Origin: Halopseudomonas salina
GTDB taxonomy: Bacteria; Pseudomonadota; Gammaproteobacteria; Pseudomonadales; Pseudomonadaceae
DNA: 64,000 nucleotides
NCBI RefSeq assembly: GCF_008641105.1
Contig: NZ_VTTI01000004.1
Location: 186,001-250,000 of the forward strand
Direction: 5' to 3'
The translations under genes and the position numbers were made by a program. The notes under the pieces were generated by a model. It ran no database searches, was not told the DNA's origin, and saw only the letters and a program-made list of their open reading frames with translations. This document shows positions 37,319-46,416 of this stretch, piece by piece; position 1 is the stretch's first letter; the number at the start of each line of letters is the position of its first letter.

Positions 37319-39451
37319 CTATTCGATTTCCCGGCGAAACGGCGGCAATGCATTGAGAATTGCCTTGCCGTAACGCTGGGTCACCAGGCGGCGATCGAGC
37401 AGCGTGACCGTGCCACTGTCCTGCTCATTGCGCAGCAGCCGGCCACAGGCCTGGATAAGGCGCAGGCAGGCATCGGGCACGGCGATTTCCATGAAAGGAT
37501 TGCCGCCATTGCGTTCGATCCACTCCGACAGCGCCGCTTCCACCGGATCGTCGGGCACGGCGAAGGGAATCTTGGCGATGACCACGTGCTCGCAATAGCG
37601 GCCCGGCAGGTCGACACCCTCGGCGAAACTCGCCAGACCAAAAATCACGCTCTGTAGCTTCTCGTCAACCCGAGAGCGATGCTGGCGGATCAACTCCTGT
37701 TTGGACAGATCCCCCTGCACAAAAATACGCTCGCGGAAGGCGCCACCCAGCCCGGCATAGACCTCGAGCATCTGCCGCCGGGAGGAAAACAGCACCAGAC
37801 TACCGAGAGCCTCTTCAAGAATGGCTGGCAGATGTTGAATAATCGCAGCACTATGGCCAGCGCTATCACGCGGATCGGCGCCCAGATCAGGAATGCGCAG
37901 CAAGCCCTTTTCCGGGTAATTGAACGGGCTTGGCGCCATGGTGCACACCGCACTTCTGGGCAGGCCCGCCCGCTGGCTGAAACGGTCAAAACGTCCCAGG
38001 GCAGTCAGCGTCGCAGAGGTGACCAGACAGCCAAAGGCGCTGTGCCAGAGGAATTGGCGCAGGGTATCGGCAGCCAGGATCGGACTGACGTGCACTTCAA
38101 TATCGTTCTGCTCGGTAAGCGTCAACCAACGGGCGGTGGGGGGCTTTTCCGGCGGATCGAGCAAGCAGAACTGGGTCCATAACGTCCAGTTGCCTTCAGA
38201 CCGAGCCAGCAAGGCGCCAAACAGGGGATACCACTCTTCGGCCTGATGCGAGGTCACGCCCACCGCCTCACCATCCATAGCGTCCTTGAGCTGATCCACC
38301 AGGCGCTGCAAGAGGTCGGTTATACGACCAAAACCCGCCTTGAGCTCGACACCCATGTCGCACAGATGCTCAGGAATGACGCCGTCCTTGAAGCGGTGCT
38401 GGGGGCGAACCTGACCGCTGAGATCCTCGGCATTGGCAAAATCCGATACTTCGGTCAGGGCCTGGGCCATGAACTGCTGGTGCGGTTTGAGATCCCTGGC
38501 AACCTGCGGTACCTGCTCCAGCGTCCGGCCGAAGTCCCCGGGCAGCGGATTCTGTGCCAGCAGCTTGGTCAGATTCTTGTCCAGCTGCTCAAGCCAGTCA
38601 GCTGTGGCTGCCATCCGCGTATGATGTGCGAAGTGGGCAATGGCCTTGTCAGGCAGATGATGCCCTTCGTCGAAGATATACAGGCAGTCACGCGGATCCG
38701 GCAGAATCGCCCCGCCACCAAGCGCCAGGTCGGCAAGGACCAGATCGTGGTTGGTAACGATCACATCAACCTTCTGCACCCCCTCACGAGCCTTGTAGAA
38801 CACACACTGATTGAAGTGGCCACAACGGCGGTTGGTGCACTGGATATGATCGGTGGTCAGTCGGGCCCAGTCCTGGTCAGGCAAGGCTGCAGGCCAGGAA
38901 TCGCGCTCACCGTCCCATTTACTGGTACCCAGGGCATCGACCATGCTGGTGTAGAGCTTGAGCCCTGCCTCGTCCACTTCGAGATTGAAGCCCTCATCGG
39001 CAAAGCCCTGCTGGCGGCTGGCTAGCGACTGATTATCGCTGAGCAACTGGTCAAGCTTGGACAGGCAGACATAGCGTCCTCGCCCCTTGGCCAGGGAAAA
39101 CTGGAAATTCAGCCCCGCGTTGCGCTGAATATCCGGCAGATCCTTGAGCACGATCTGTTCCTGGAGCGCTACTGTGGCAGTGGAGATTACCAACGGCTTG
39201 CCCAGGTGCCGGGCAATAGGGATAGCCGCGAGACAATAGGCTACCGTCTTGCCCGTACCGGTCCCCGCTTCCACCACGGCCACCGCCGGATCGCCGTCCC
39301 GACGACCTTCGTCATCCAGCTTAATGCCGCCAAACAGCTTGGCCACCTCGGCAATCATCACCCGCTGGCCATAGCGCGGCTTCAGGGACTTGTTTTCGAG
39401 GAAGGTGCGGTAGGCCGTCTGGATCTGGCCTTTCAGTTCATCGTTCAGCAT
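37319..39451 (-). CDS. dinG: ATP-dependent DNA helicase DinG
   Basis: This 710-residue superfamily 2 iron-sulfur helicase has Walker A VEAGTGTGKT at about 60-69 and a cluster of four Cys (first in VCLSKL, then CTNRRCGHFNQC). The DEGH box IFDEGHHLPD and C-terminal helicase motifs (VLFSSRRQMLEVY, GLASFAEGVDLPG, QACGRLLRN) follow. E. coli DinG is SOS-induced and unwinds R-loops and forked DNA. Upstream I see no clear LexA box. The start at 39451 is the first Met fitting DinG; a longer frame goes to 39625. Confidence 0.95.
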   Translation of the reverse strand: MLNDELKGQIQTAYRTFLENKSLKPRYGQRVMIAEVAKLFGGIKLDDEGRRDGDPAVAVVEAGTGTGKTVAYCLAAIPIARHLGKPLVISTATVALQEQIVLKDLPDIQRNAGLNFQFSLAKGRGRYVCLSKLDQLLSDNQSLASRQQGFADEGFNLEVDEAGLKLYTSMVDALGTSKWDGERDSWPAALPDQDWARLTTDHIQCTNRRCGHFNQCVFYKAREGVQKVDVIVTNHDLVLADLALGGGAILPDPRDCLYIFDEGHHLPDKAIAHFAHHTRMAATADWLEQLDKNLTKLLAQNPLPGDFGRTLEQVPQVARDLKPHQQFMAQALTEVSDFANAEDLSGQVRPQHRFKDGVIPEHLCDMGVELKAGFGRITDLLQRLVDQLKDAMDGEAVGVTSHQAEEWYPLFGALLARSEGNWTLWTQFCLLDPPEKPPTARWLTLTEQNDIEVHVSPILAADTLRQFLWHSAFGCLVTSATLTALGRFDRFSQRAGLPRSAVCTMAPSPFNYPEKGLLRIPDLGADPRDSAGHSAAIIQHLPAILEEALGSLVLFSSRRQMLEVYAGLGGAFRERIFVQGDLSKQELIRQHRSRVDEKLQSVIFGLASFAEGVDLPGRYCEHVVIAKIPFAVPDDPVEAALSEWIERNGGNPFMEIAVPDACLRLIQACGRLLRNEQDSGTVTLLDRRLVTQRYGKAILNALPPFRREIE

Positions 39452-39623
39452 GCGGGCTCCAGGCAAGGGCGGCATCATATCACTTCGCGCCCCTGCGGGC
39501 TTGCTGCAGGGATCGGCCGGCAGGTAACCTCTAGTTGCAGTTTTCGCTTGCCAGAAACGGCAACAGACCGGAATCTGGGCATCCCGAATAGCCGATACTC
39601 TGAATATACCAACCGGAATCTCC

Positions 39624-40109
39624 ATGTCCGCTACACCTACTCATGCCCTGCTGGGCATTCTCGATCAGTATCAGCCCGAGCGCCTGCTGTGCATAAGCAG
39701 TGATCCGATTCCCGCCGTATCGGCATACATCAATGAGCATCCGGAATGCGAACTGATCGAAACAAGCCAGGTGCCTCTGCCAGACGACCTGGCTAACCAG
39801 CGCTATGACCTGGCGATCATTGCCGATCAACTGGAGCGCCTGGATAAACGCCAGGGCATCGAACTGCTTGCCGGCCTGCGCAACCTGTCGGTCAGCCGCA
39901 TGGCGGTCCTGGTGGAGCTTGCGGATGCGACGGAATGGGAGTCGAACGATTTCTATGGCTTGGCCATGCAGCGCGACGCCCGGTTTGAAAAGGACGATCG
40001 TTGCCTCACCCTGTTTAGCTATGATCTGGCAGAGTACAAGACGGTACCCGACTGGCTGAATTCCAAGTACTGGGCCAACCCGGAAAACTTTGACCGGTAC
40101 TGGTGGTAG
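39624..40109 (+). CDS. Conserved hypothetical protein (DUF6231-like)
   Basis: This 161-residue cytoplasmic protein resembles a conserved Pseudomonas family (likely DUF6231). Its N-terminal part has SAM-fold-like alternation ([30 protein letters not shown]), and it ends with aromatic ENFDRYWW. No methyltransferase motif is complete, so no function is assigned. Its start is divergent from dinG with 172 bp between the starts. Its stop overlaps the next gene. Confidence 0.78.
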   Translation: MSATPTHALLGILDQYQPERLLCISSDPIPAVSAYINEHPECELIETSQVPLPDDLANQRYDLAIIADQLERLDKRQGIELLAGLRNLSVSRMAVLVELADATEWESNDFYGLAMQRDARFEKDDRCLTLFSYDLAEYKTVPDWLNSKYWANPENFDRYWW

Positions 40110-40579
40110 TGACTTCCAACTCGAAGACCCCCTGTCCGTGCTGCAGCAATCGTTCCTATGATGACTGCTGTGGGCCGATGCACGCGGGAGCGCCCGCGAG
40201 CAATGCACAAACCCTGATGCGTTCACGTTACAGCGCCTACTGCCTGGGTCTGATCGATTACCTGGTAACGACGACACTACCGAGCCAGCAGGCTCGGCTC
40301 GATGTGTCTGCGATGACCAGGTGGAGCCACGAAAGCACCTGGCTCGGGCTCGAGGTAGAGAACACGACGGACGATGGCAGCGATCGCGCTCAGGTGACTT
40401 TTGTTGCGCACTGGACGGATCCTGATGGGAGTCAGCATAAGCACCGCGAGTGTTCGGAATTTATCCGCAAGGCAAACAAATGGTATTTCGTGGACCCAAA
40501 TTACCGGCCAGATACCGGACGTAATGCGCCCTGCCCTTGCGGATCGGGTAAAAAATTCAAGCGCTGTTGCGCCCCCTGA
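40103..40579 (+). CDS. YchJ-family protein with SEC-C motifs
   Basis: This 158-residue protein has two Cys-rich SEC-C zinc-binding motifs: an N-terminal [14 protein letters not shown] and a C-terminal [14 protein letters not shown] central NTF2-like domain ([14 protein letters not shown]) lies between. This is the UPF0225/YchJ architecture. The start is a GTG; either 40103 or 40109 fits, since the preceding gene's stop codon (TAG) overlaps here. Function is unknown. Confidence 0.9.
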   Translation: MVVTSNSKTPCPCCSNRSYDDCCGPMHAGAPASNAQTLMRSRYSAYCLGLIDYLVTTTLPSQQARLDVSAMTRWSHESTWLGLEVENTTDDGSDRAQVTFVAHWTDPDGSQHKHRECSEFIRKANKWYFVDPNYRPDTGRNAPCPCGSGKKFKRCCAP

Positions 40580-40612
40580 GCCTGAAGACTCCGTTATTGG
40601 CTCGCAAACGTC

Positions 40613-41137
40613 TCAGTCCTCGAGCTTGAGGTGATCGGTATCAGGTACTCTGGCGTCAATCGCGGGTTTGAGTTGATCCAGATCGGCACCGGGCGGCGCC
40701 AGGCTCAAGGCCGAGAGATCGATAGGCAACGGGGTGAAGGTGTCATAATCGTCCTGCATGTCGGCTCCTGCCGGTGCGATACCGAAATCGGGGGCTTCTA
40801 CGTTCCTGAAGGCGGCCATATAGGCATCTCGAGGCTCGACGTGAGAGCTCTGCGACTGGACGGTAGCCTGCTCAGCCTGCGAATGGGGCCGCACCGGTTC
40901 CGCAGCAGCGTCCATCGGATCAATGCTGCACAATGCCCCCGCACGCTCGATAGCTTGCCGGTACTTTTCGGCTGCAGACTCATCCAGCCCCTGCTTGATC
41001 ACTACCCGGCGCCCCGAGAACAGCACGTCGAGCTGCTCTCCACCCACCTGAAAAAGCTGCCCGATCCGCGCCCGAGCCTGGTCCTGCGTCACACCGGAGC
41101 GCACCTGTCCCTGAAAAGCAATTTCGAAAAGAGGCAT
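40613..41137 (-). CDS. Conserved hypothetical protein
   Basis: This 174-residue soluble protein has an N-terminal ~65-residue domain (FEIAFQGQVRSGVTQDQARARIGQLF, then IKQGLDESAAEKYRQAIERAGAL). This alpha-beta domain occurs at the N-termini of several Pseudomonas proteins. The rest is low-complexity, acidic and proline-rich. No known enzyme motif is present. It is convergent with the YchJ-like gene (33 bp apart). Confidence 0.75.
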   Translation of the reverse strand: MPLFEIAFQGQVRSGVTQDQARARIGQLFQVGGEQLDVLFSGRRVVIKQGLDESAAEKYRQAIERAGALCSIDPMDAAAEPVRPHSQAEQATVQSQSSHVEPRDAYMAAFRNVEAPDFGIAPAGADMQDDYDTFTPLPIDLSALSLAPPGADLDQLKPAIDARVPDTDHLKLED

Positions 41138-41259
41138 CTTGTCTCTCCCTCGTAATGATTAGTCCTGCACCATTAGCGGCATTTGATTAGTATGGACAGA
41201 CGCAGGCAGTCCGGCAACTCGATAAAAAAGGCGCCTTGCCCCATACCTGGAGGGTACGC

Positions 41260-41730
41260 ATGTTCAGAACCATTTCGGTAATAGCGTTGGTAGCGGGTCT
41301 GTCACTGCTGACCGGGTGCGCATTGTTCAGCCCCTCCTACACCAAGCCGGATATTGCGCTGGCCAATGTCGAGATGCTCAAGGCCAATTTGTGGGAACAG
41401 TCGTTCCGGTTAAAGCTACGAGTGGACAACCCGAATGATCGAAGCCTGCCCATACGGGGCATGCAATACCAGATTTATCTGAATGATGCCCGTCTGGCCA
41501 CTGGCGTCAGCGATCAGATTTTTGACGTGCCGGCTTATGGCTCGGAATATTTTGAATTGAATGTACGGTCCAATCTGTGGCGACATGTGGGCGACATCGT
41601 CAAACTGATCGAGAATCAACAACCCGTGGATTATCGGATAGAAGGTCATATCCGAACCGGCCTGCTCTTCTCGCCTAGACTTAATCTTCGCGAAAAAGGC
41701 ACGCTGAATCCCGCCGATCTGAGTTTCTGA
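41260..41730 (+). CDS. LEA type 2 family lipoprotein
   Basis: This 156-residue protein has a lipoprotein signal peptide with lipobox LLTGC, so the mature protein starts at a lipid-modified Cys of about residue 20. The following domain shows LRVDNPNDRSLPIRGMQYQIYLND, the Late-Embryogenesis-Abundant-14-like (WHy) fold with the NP motif. It is probably attached to the inner leaflet of the outer membrane, facing the periplasm. Function is not known. Start at 41260 is supported by a TGGAGGG ribosome-binding site. It is followed by the DUF2489 gene after 4 bp. Confidence 0.9.
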   Translation: MFRTISVIALVAGLSLLTGCALFSPSYTKPDIALANVEMLKANLWEQSFRLKLRVDNPNDRSLPIRGMQYQIYLNDARLATGVSDQIFDVPAYGSEYFELNVRSNLWRHVGDIVKLIENQQPVDYRIEGHIRTGLLFSPRLNLREKGTLNPADLSF

Positions 41731-41734
41731 AATT

Positions 41735-42184
41735 ATGCCGTTATCGAACTTGTTAATCCTCGCTGGAGTGACAATCATTCTGGCACTGGCTGTTTATGCC
41801 GCTGTTCTGTGGCGCCAGGTGCGACGCAAAAGCGATGCGCAGCAGGCACTGCAGCGCGAACGCGAAGAGCGCCTGGCAACCGACATCGAGTTTCTGGCAA
41901 AGAGCCTGACTAGCGGTCAGTTACCGGCGATCGAGGGCGCCATCCGGATCAAGGTGCTGCTCGACAATTACACAGGACCACGCCGCGAAAGCCTCGACCT
42001 GACCGTATTCGAGACGGTTTATGACGCCACAGCGCACATACCTACTCACCAGGCATGGAAGGACTTGCCACGCGATGAGCGCAGGATCCTTGAGGCGGAG
42101 ATGGCGGATATCGAGGTGAATCACAAATCACGCCTTGAGGAAGCTGCGGCGCAATTGAGCAAAGGACTGGCAAGCGCCCGCTGA
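41735..42184 (+). CDS. DUF2489 family membrane-anchored protein
   Basis: The 149-residue protein has a single N-terminal membrane segment (about 4-24) followed by a charged helical cytoplasmic domain with FLAKSLTSGQLPAIEGAIRIKVLLDNY and HIPTHQAWKDLPRDER, which fits DUF2489. Function is unknown. It lies 4 bp after the LEA lipoprotein gene and is likely in the same operon. A weak hairpin without a T-run follows. Confidence 0.82.
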   Translation: MPLSNLLILAGVTIILALAVYAAVLWRQVRRKSDAQQALQREREERLATDIEFLAKSLTSGQLPAIEGAIRIKVLLDNYTGPRRESLDLTVFETVYDATAHIPTHQAWKDLPRDERRILEAEMADIEVNHKSRLEEAAAQLSKGLASAR

Positions 42185-42241
42185 TTCGATTGAACGCGAA
42201 CGCTGCCAAAATACCGGGCGTCTTACCCGGCAAAACCTTAT

Positions 42242-43024
42242 TCAGACTACCGAATTACCACCGTCCACTGCGATGGCCTGACCAGTCACATGGCGCGAGG
42301 CCTCGGAAGCCAGGAATACTGCCGGCCCCTTGATGTCCTCTTCGCCGCCGATGCGACCCAGCGGAGTGCCTTCCTTGATCATCTCGGTCACTTTCGCCAG
42401 GCCCTGGGCCATCTTGGTGGGGAAGTAGCCCGGGCATATGGCGTTCACATTGATATTGTAGGCACCCCATTCACCTGCCAGTGCGCGGGTCAGGTTGATT
42501 GCGGCCGCCTTGCTGGTGTTGTAGGCCACGGTATGGATACCGGAGTTGGCACGGTTGCCCTTGAAGCCAGCAATCGAGGCAATGTTGATGATTTTGCCGG
42601 AGCGTCTTGGAATCATGAACCGGCGACCCACTTCCTGAGCCATCAGGAAACACACGTCGACGTTCAGAGTCATCACTTTCTGCCAGCCCTCATAACTATG
42701 TTCCGCGGCAGGCTGACCCCAACTGGTTCCGGCATTGTTGATCAGAATATCGACGGTTCCAAACTTGGCCTCGACCGCGTCAACCAGGGTCTTGACCGGC
42801 TGTGTGTCCAGTTTTCCCAGGTCACAGGCGATGCCGCCGGCTTCCACGCCCTGGGCATTGAGTTGGGCGACGACCTCATCGACTTCGGCACTGTTGCGCG
42901 CGCTGATGAATACCTTCGCACCCTGTTCACCCAGCGCTTCGGCCATCTGCAGGCCGAGACCCTTGGTTCCGCCGGTAATCAGGGCGACCTTGCCAGTCAG
43001 ATCGAACAGTTGCTTGACGCTCAT
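42242..43024 (-). CDS. SDR-family oxidoreductase (RhlG-like)
   Basis: This 260-residue classical SDR has TGGTKGLG at 17-24, NNAGTSWGQ (97-105), Tyr168 and Lys172. The NNAGTSWG segment and the INVNAICPGYFP/TKM stretch resemble RhlG, a 3-ketoacyl reductase linked to rhamnolipid or PHA precursors in P. aeruginosa, but FabG- or gluconate dehydrogenase-like roles are also possible. It is divergent from the following gene and near dinB. Confidence 0.87.
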   Translation of the reverse strand: MSVKQLFDLTGKVALITGGTKGLGLQMAEALGEQGAKVFISARNSAEVDEVVAQLNAQGVEAGGIACDLGKLDTQPVKTLVDAVEAKFGTVDILINNAGTSWGQPAAEHSYEGWQKVMTLNVDVCFLMAQEVGRRFMIPRRSGKIINIASIAGFKGNRANSGIHTVAYNTSKAAAINLTRALAGEWGAYNINVNAICPGYFPTKMAQGLAKVTEMIKEGTPLGRIGGEEDIKGPAVFLASEASRHVTGQAIAVDGGNSVV

Positions 43025-43169
43025 TAGACATCCCTCTTTTGATGTGAGTGCATTCAGTTGTATCTACATCATAACTGCTCGCCGGTTTTCAACCGACCAT
43101 CAGTGATCCGGGTGATATACCACCAAGCTCGGGTGTTATCATACCCGTCCCCTATTTGCGGTGACTCCC

Positions 43170-43607
43170 ATGGCTCAACACGACTTCAGACACAGCCTTC
43201 TAAACCCGGCACACACTTTGATCGAGTGCCGCACCCTGGCAGCCGGCCTTTTTCAGGTGACCGGGCAGGGAGGCGGTGTCCAACCGGGGGATACGCTGGT
43301 CTGCACCATAAAGGGCAGCCGCGACCTGCCAATGTCCTTGCTGGTCGACAAGGTGCGTTATCTGATCAACCCACCGGGACAATGGACTGCCACAGCCAGG
43401 GGTCCTGATCTGCGCGGGCATTCAGTGCTTGGCTGGTCCATACGATGCGGCAACTGCGAAAAAGAGCAGGCGTTCGAATTTCTTGTGCTTGACAAGGACA
43501 ACCTGCAGGCACGCACAGAAAAAGCGGTGGTCCGGATTGGTGAAATGGGTTGGGCGCCCAAGGGCGACAATCATCTATGCCCGGCCTGCGCCAAGCAGAA
43601 ATCCTGA
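43170..43607 (+). CDS. Conserved hypothetical protein with C-terminal Cys pairs
   Basis: The 145-residue protein begins MAQHDFRHSLLNPAH. Two Cys pairs, CGNC (about 97-100) and CPAC near the C-terminus, could form one zinc ribbon. The middle is beta-rich (DTLVCTIKGSRDLPMSLLVDKVRYLI). I do not recognise the family with certainty. A GTG nine bases upstream (43161) could also be used. The stop is 6 bp from the convergent dinB stop. Confidence 0.75.
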   Translation: MAQHDFRHSLLNPAHTLIECRTLAAGLFQVTGQGGGVQPGDTLVCTIKGSRDLPMSLLVDKVRYLINPPGQWTATARGPDLRGHSVLGWSIRCGNCEKEQAFEFLVLDKDNLQARTEKAVVRIGEMGWAPKGDNHLCPACAKQKS

Positions 43608-43612
43608 TTTTC

Positions 43613-44665
43613 TCAGAACAGATTGAGCTGCTCACCGAGCAAGCTATGTGCATGATCCAGACGCACACCTACACCGATCAGGCGCACTGGACGGCCACCA
43701 CGGGCAAAGGCCTGGATGCATAACTCGCGATAACCCTCCGGAGTCACCGGGGCGCCAGCCTGCTCAAGCGTAGTCTGGGTAAAATCATGGAACTTGAGTT
43801 TGATGAAGGGCTTGCTCACCCGATACTCACCTTCGAGCCGACCCAATCTCTGAGCCAGTTTCTCCAACAGGGGTGCCAGGGCGTTGAGACAGGCCTGAAG
43901 ATCGGGCAGGTCCTGATCATAGGTGTTTTCGACGCTCACCGACTGCCGTTTACTTTCTACAACCAAGGGTCGGTCATCGATCCCCCTGGCCAGTTGCCAC
44001 AGTCGCTCGCCAAAACTCCCGAACTCCCTGGCAAGATCCTGTTTGCGCCAAGGCAGGAGCTCAGCGCACACATCAACACCCAGGCTCTTCAAGCGCGCAG
44101 CCGTTACTCGTCCAACGCCATGCAGCCGTTCAACCGGAAGCCTTCTGACGAACTCCTCTACCTCCTCAGGCAAGATGACTTTCAGCCCATCGGGCTTGTT
44201 CCAGTCACTGGCGATCTTGGCCAGGAACTTGTTGGGCGCCACGCCAGCTGACACAGTAATGCCCTGGTCGGCCTGTACCAACCGCCGTATCTCGCGGGCC
44301 ATCAAGGTTGCACTACCGTGACAGGATTCACTGGCTGTCACGTCCAGATAGGCTTCATCCAGCGAAAGCGGCTGAATCAGCTGGGTAAACTGGGTAAAGA
44401 TCGCTTGAATAGCCTGAGATGCCTCACGGTAGGCCGCCATGCGCGGCGGCACGATCAGCAGATCAGGGCACAGCTTGCGTGCGTAGGCCGAGGCCATTGC
44501 CGAGCGCACACCGAATGCACGTGCTTCATAATTGCAGGTCGCCACGACCCCACGCTTGTCAGCATCACCACCCACAGCCAGTGGGCGCCCGCGCAGGCGT
44601 GGGTCGTCACGCATTTCAATTGCAGCATAAAAACAGTCACAGTCGACATGGATGATTTTGCGCAC
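43613..44665 (-). CDS. dinB: DNA polymerase IV (DinB)
   Basis: This Y-family translesion polymerase shows the start RKIIHVDCDCFYAAIEM, with catalytic Asp8 and Asp10, the SLDEAYLDV motif with the second acidic pair, and the HhH-type little-finger SVSVENTYDQDL region. It lacks proofreading. The proposed start is a GTG at 44665 because P. aeruginosa DinB begins at that point; an upstream ATG at 44707 would add 14 residues. No LexA box was found upstream, so SOS control is not shown here. It ends with QLNLF, a beta-clamp binding motif. Confidence 0.93.
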   Translation of the reverse strand: MRKIIHVDCDCFYAAIEMRDDPRLRGRPLAVGGDADKRGVVATCNYEARAFGVRSAMASAYARKLCPDLLIVPPRMAAYREASQAIQAIFTQFTQLIQPLSLDEAYLDVTASESCHGSATLMAREIRRLVQADQGITVSAGVAPNKFLAKIASDWNKPDGLKVILPEEVEEFVRRLPVERLHGVGRVTAARLKSLGVDVCAELLPWRKQDLAREFGSFGERLWQLARGIDDRPLVVESKRQSVSVENTYDQDLPDLQACLNALAPLLEKLAQRLGRLEGEYRVSKPFIKLKFHDFTQTTLEQAGAPVTPEGYRELCIQAFARGGRPVRLIGVGVRLDHAHSLLGEQLNLF

Positions 44666-44768
44666 GGCAGGCTGACTCGGAAAATCCAATAGGGACCATA
44701 GGAGCATCCTATTGTACCTGATCAGTCAAGCGAACCCGGATCACCGAAGGTCATCCGGTCAGAGAAAG

Positions 44769-45995
44769 CTAACTGGCAACCACCTGATTTCTGCCCGCTT
44801 CCTTGCCCTGGTACAAGGCCTTGTCAGCGCGGCGAATCACATCTTCGATAGTTGCATCGTCCTGGCTGACCTCTGTAACCGCAAAGGTAGCTGTTATGCG
44901 AATCTCCAGATCATCGGACTTGACCGAGCTCGCCTGCAATTTTTCCCGCAAGCGGTTAATGACAATCATGGCGTTTTCCAGGTCGGTGTCAGGCAACAAA
45001 AGAATGAACTCCTCCCCACCGAAACGCCCCACGATGTCGGTGTGCCTTAGCGTGGCAACAAACAGATCAGAGATGTGTTTGAGCACCTGGTCGCCGGCAT
45101 CGTGCCCATACTGATCGTTGATCTTTTTGAAGTGGTCCAGATCGGTAACACACAAAGTCAACTTGCTGCCATGCCTGCGTACCCGCTCCTGCTCGCGGCG
45201 AAACAGGGTTTCATACTGCCTGCGATTCAGCAGCCCTGTAAGCGGGTCAGTAGTGGCCTGCAGCTTCAGCTCAACCTCCAGCTCCTCCCGACGTTTTATC
45301 TCGGCCTGAAGGGACTGATTGATCTGCACCGTTTCAATGAACAGTGCGTATTGATGGCGCTTACCCAAATTCAGCCGCACCCCGGCAAAATAACCAATGA
45401 TGGTCGGCAGGCAGAGGATGAAGAAAATCCCCACCAGAAGTGGCGGCGCAACATTGAGCAAGTAGATGCAATAAAGGGAACCGAATATACCGAACAAGGC
45501 TACAAGGTTGGAGTTTATGATCCGATTGGGTACAAAAATGTAGATACTGATCAGCAGGATGACGGTAACGCCAATGTTCCAGCTGATAATGTCCGGTCGC
45601 ACGAAATAGATGAGGAAAAACAGAAAGAAGCCAATGACCTCGATGACCGTGACGCCAATGCCGTCTCTGGCAAGCCGGGGCTTGAATTTGACTGCAACGG
45701 AGAATATCAGCACCAGCGTTGCCGACAACACCCGCATGCCCATCAGGTGGTAAAAACCCTCACTCATGCCCAGGGCGATATAGTCGAGCCAGCCAAACGC
45801 CAGCAGCAGGAAAGCCCACACCCGCAAGGCTACAATCAAGTGTCTGGCTGTTTCTTCCTTGACATGCTCCCGATAGGCAAGCTCGGTATCCGTATGAAGA
45901 AATTCACCGCGCCAGGTAGACAGGGAGTAACGCTTGGGTTCATCGGTCACTTTGGACTCCACCGCCACGAGGGGGCGATTTTTTATTATTTTCAT
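44769..45995 (-). CDS. Membrane-bound diguanylate cyclase (GGDEF)
   Basis: This 408-residue protein has six or so membrane segments (about 55-210), resembling the MASE-type sensor membrane module, then a short coiled linker and a GGDEF domain. The active motif GGEEF is intact, and five residues before it RHTD fits the RxxD inhibitory site, so product inhibition is likely. It should make cyclic di-GMP from two GTP. The signal is unknown. It is downstream of the tRNA-fMet on the opposite strand and convergent to nothing. Confidence 0.93.
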   Translation of the reverse strand: MKIIKNRPLVAVESKVTDEPKRYSLSTWRGEFLHTDTELAYREHVKEETARHLIVALRVWAFLLLAFGWLDYIALGMSEGFYHLMGMRVLSATLVLIFSVAVKFKPRLARDGIGVTVIEVIGFFLFFLIYFVRPDIISWNIGVTVILLISIYIFVPNRIINSNLVALFGIFGSLYCIYLLNVAPPLLVGIFFILCLPTIIGYFAGVRLNLGKRHQYALFIETVQINQSLQAEIKRREELEVELKLQATTDPLTGLLNRRQYETLFRREQERVRRHGSKLTLCVTDLDHFKKINDQYGHDAGDQVLKHISDLFVATLRHTDIVGRFGGEEFILLLPDTDLENAMIVINRLREKLQASSVKSDDLEIRITATFAVTEVSQDDATIEDVIRRADKALYQGKEAGRNQVVAS

Positions 45996-46164
45996 TCATC
46001 AGCCTGTCAAGCATACGCCTGAGAATGTAACAAAGCCAAGTATCCATAGTGGCATTGTGACGCATGTCATGGAATCCGGGGCCTGCCGAGGCGCTAATCT
46101 TAAAGCCGGCAGCCATCATCAACCCGACGCCGGCGAGACAAAAAAATCTTTTCTGTTCAATCGC

Positions 46165-46192
46165 TTGACAGCGCAGCGCCAATGCGTAGAAT
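46165..46192 (+). promoter_or_regulatory. Promoter of tRNA-fMet
   Basis: A perfect -35 TTGACA (46165-46170) and -10 TAGAAT (46187-46192) with a 16-bp spacer lie 12 bp upstream of the mature tRNA, a strong sigma-70 promoter. Confidence 0.88.
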
Positions 46193-46204
46193 GCAGCCCT
46201 CAGA

Positions 46205-46281
<77 letters not shown>

Positions 46282-46289
46282 ATCTGAAA

Positions 46290-46327
46290 AACCGTCGAAC
46301 GGATACTCTCCTTCGGCGGTTTTTTTT
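46290..46327 (+). terminator. Terminator of tRNA-fMet
   Basis: AACCGTCGAA pairs with TTCGGCGGTT (one T-G pair), followed by eight T. It ends 46 bp after the tRNA. Confidence 0.88.
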
Positions 46328-46416
46328 GCCTGAATTTCGACCCAGAGGAATATTGCGGACAGGATTGACAGCCCTATACTGTCGGCGACATCCAGCCATA
46401 ATACCCAGGCCCGTTT

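Noticed and set aside
44665..44768. LexA box upstream of dinB
   Set aside because: No CTGT-N8-ACAG match was found in the region, although dinB is SOS-controlled in some bacteria.
45075..46022. Open frame of 315 codons antisense to the diguanylate cyclase gene
   Set aside because: It lies opposite a clear GGDEF protein and has no recognisable domain.
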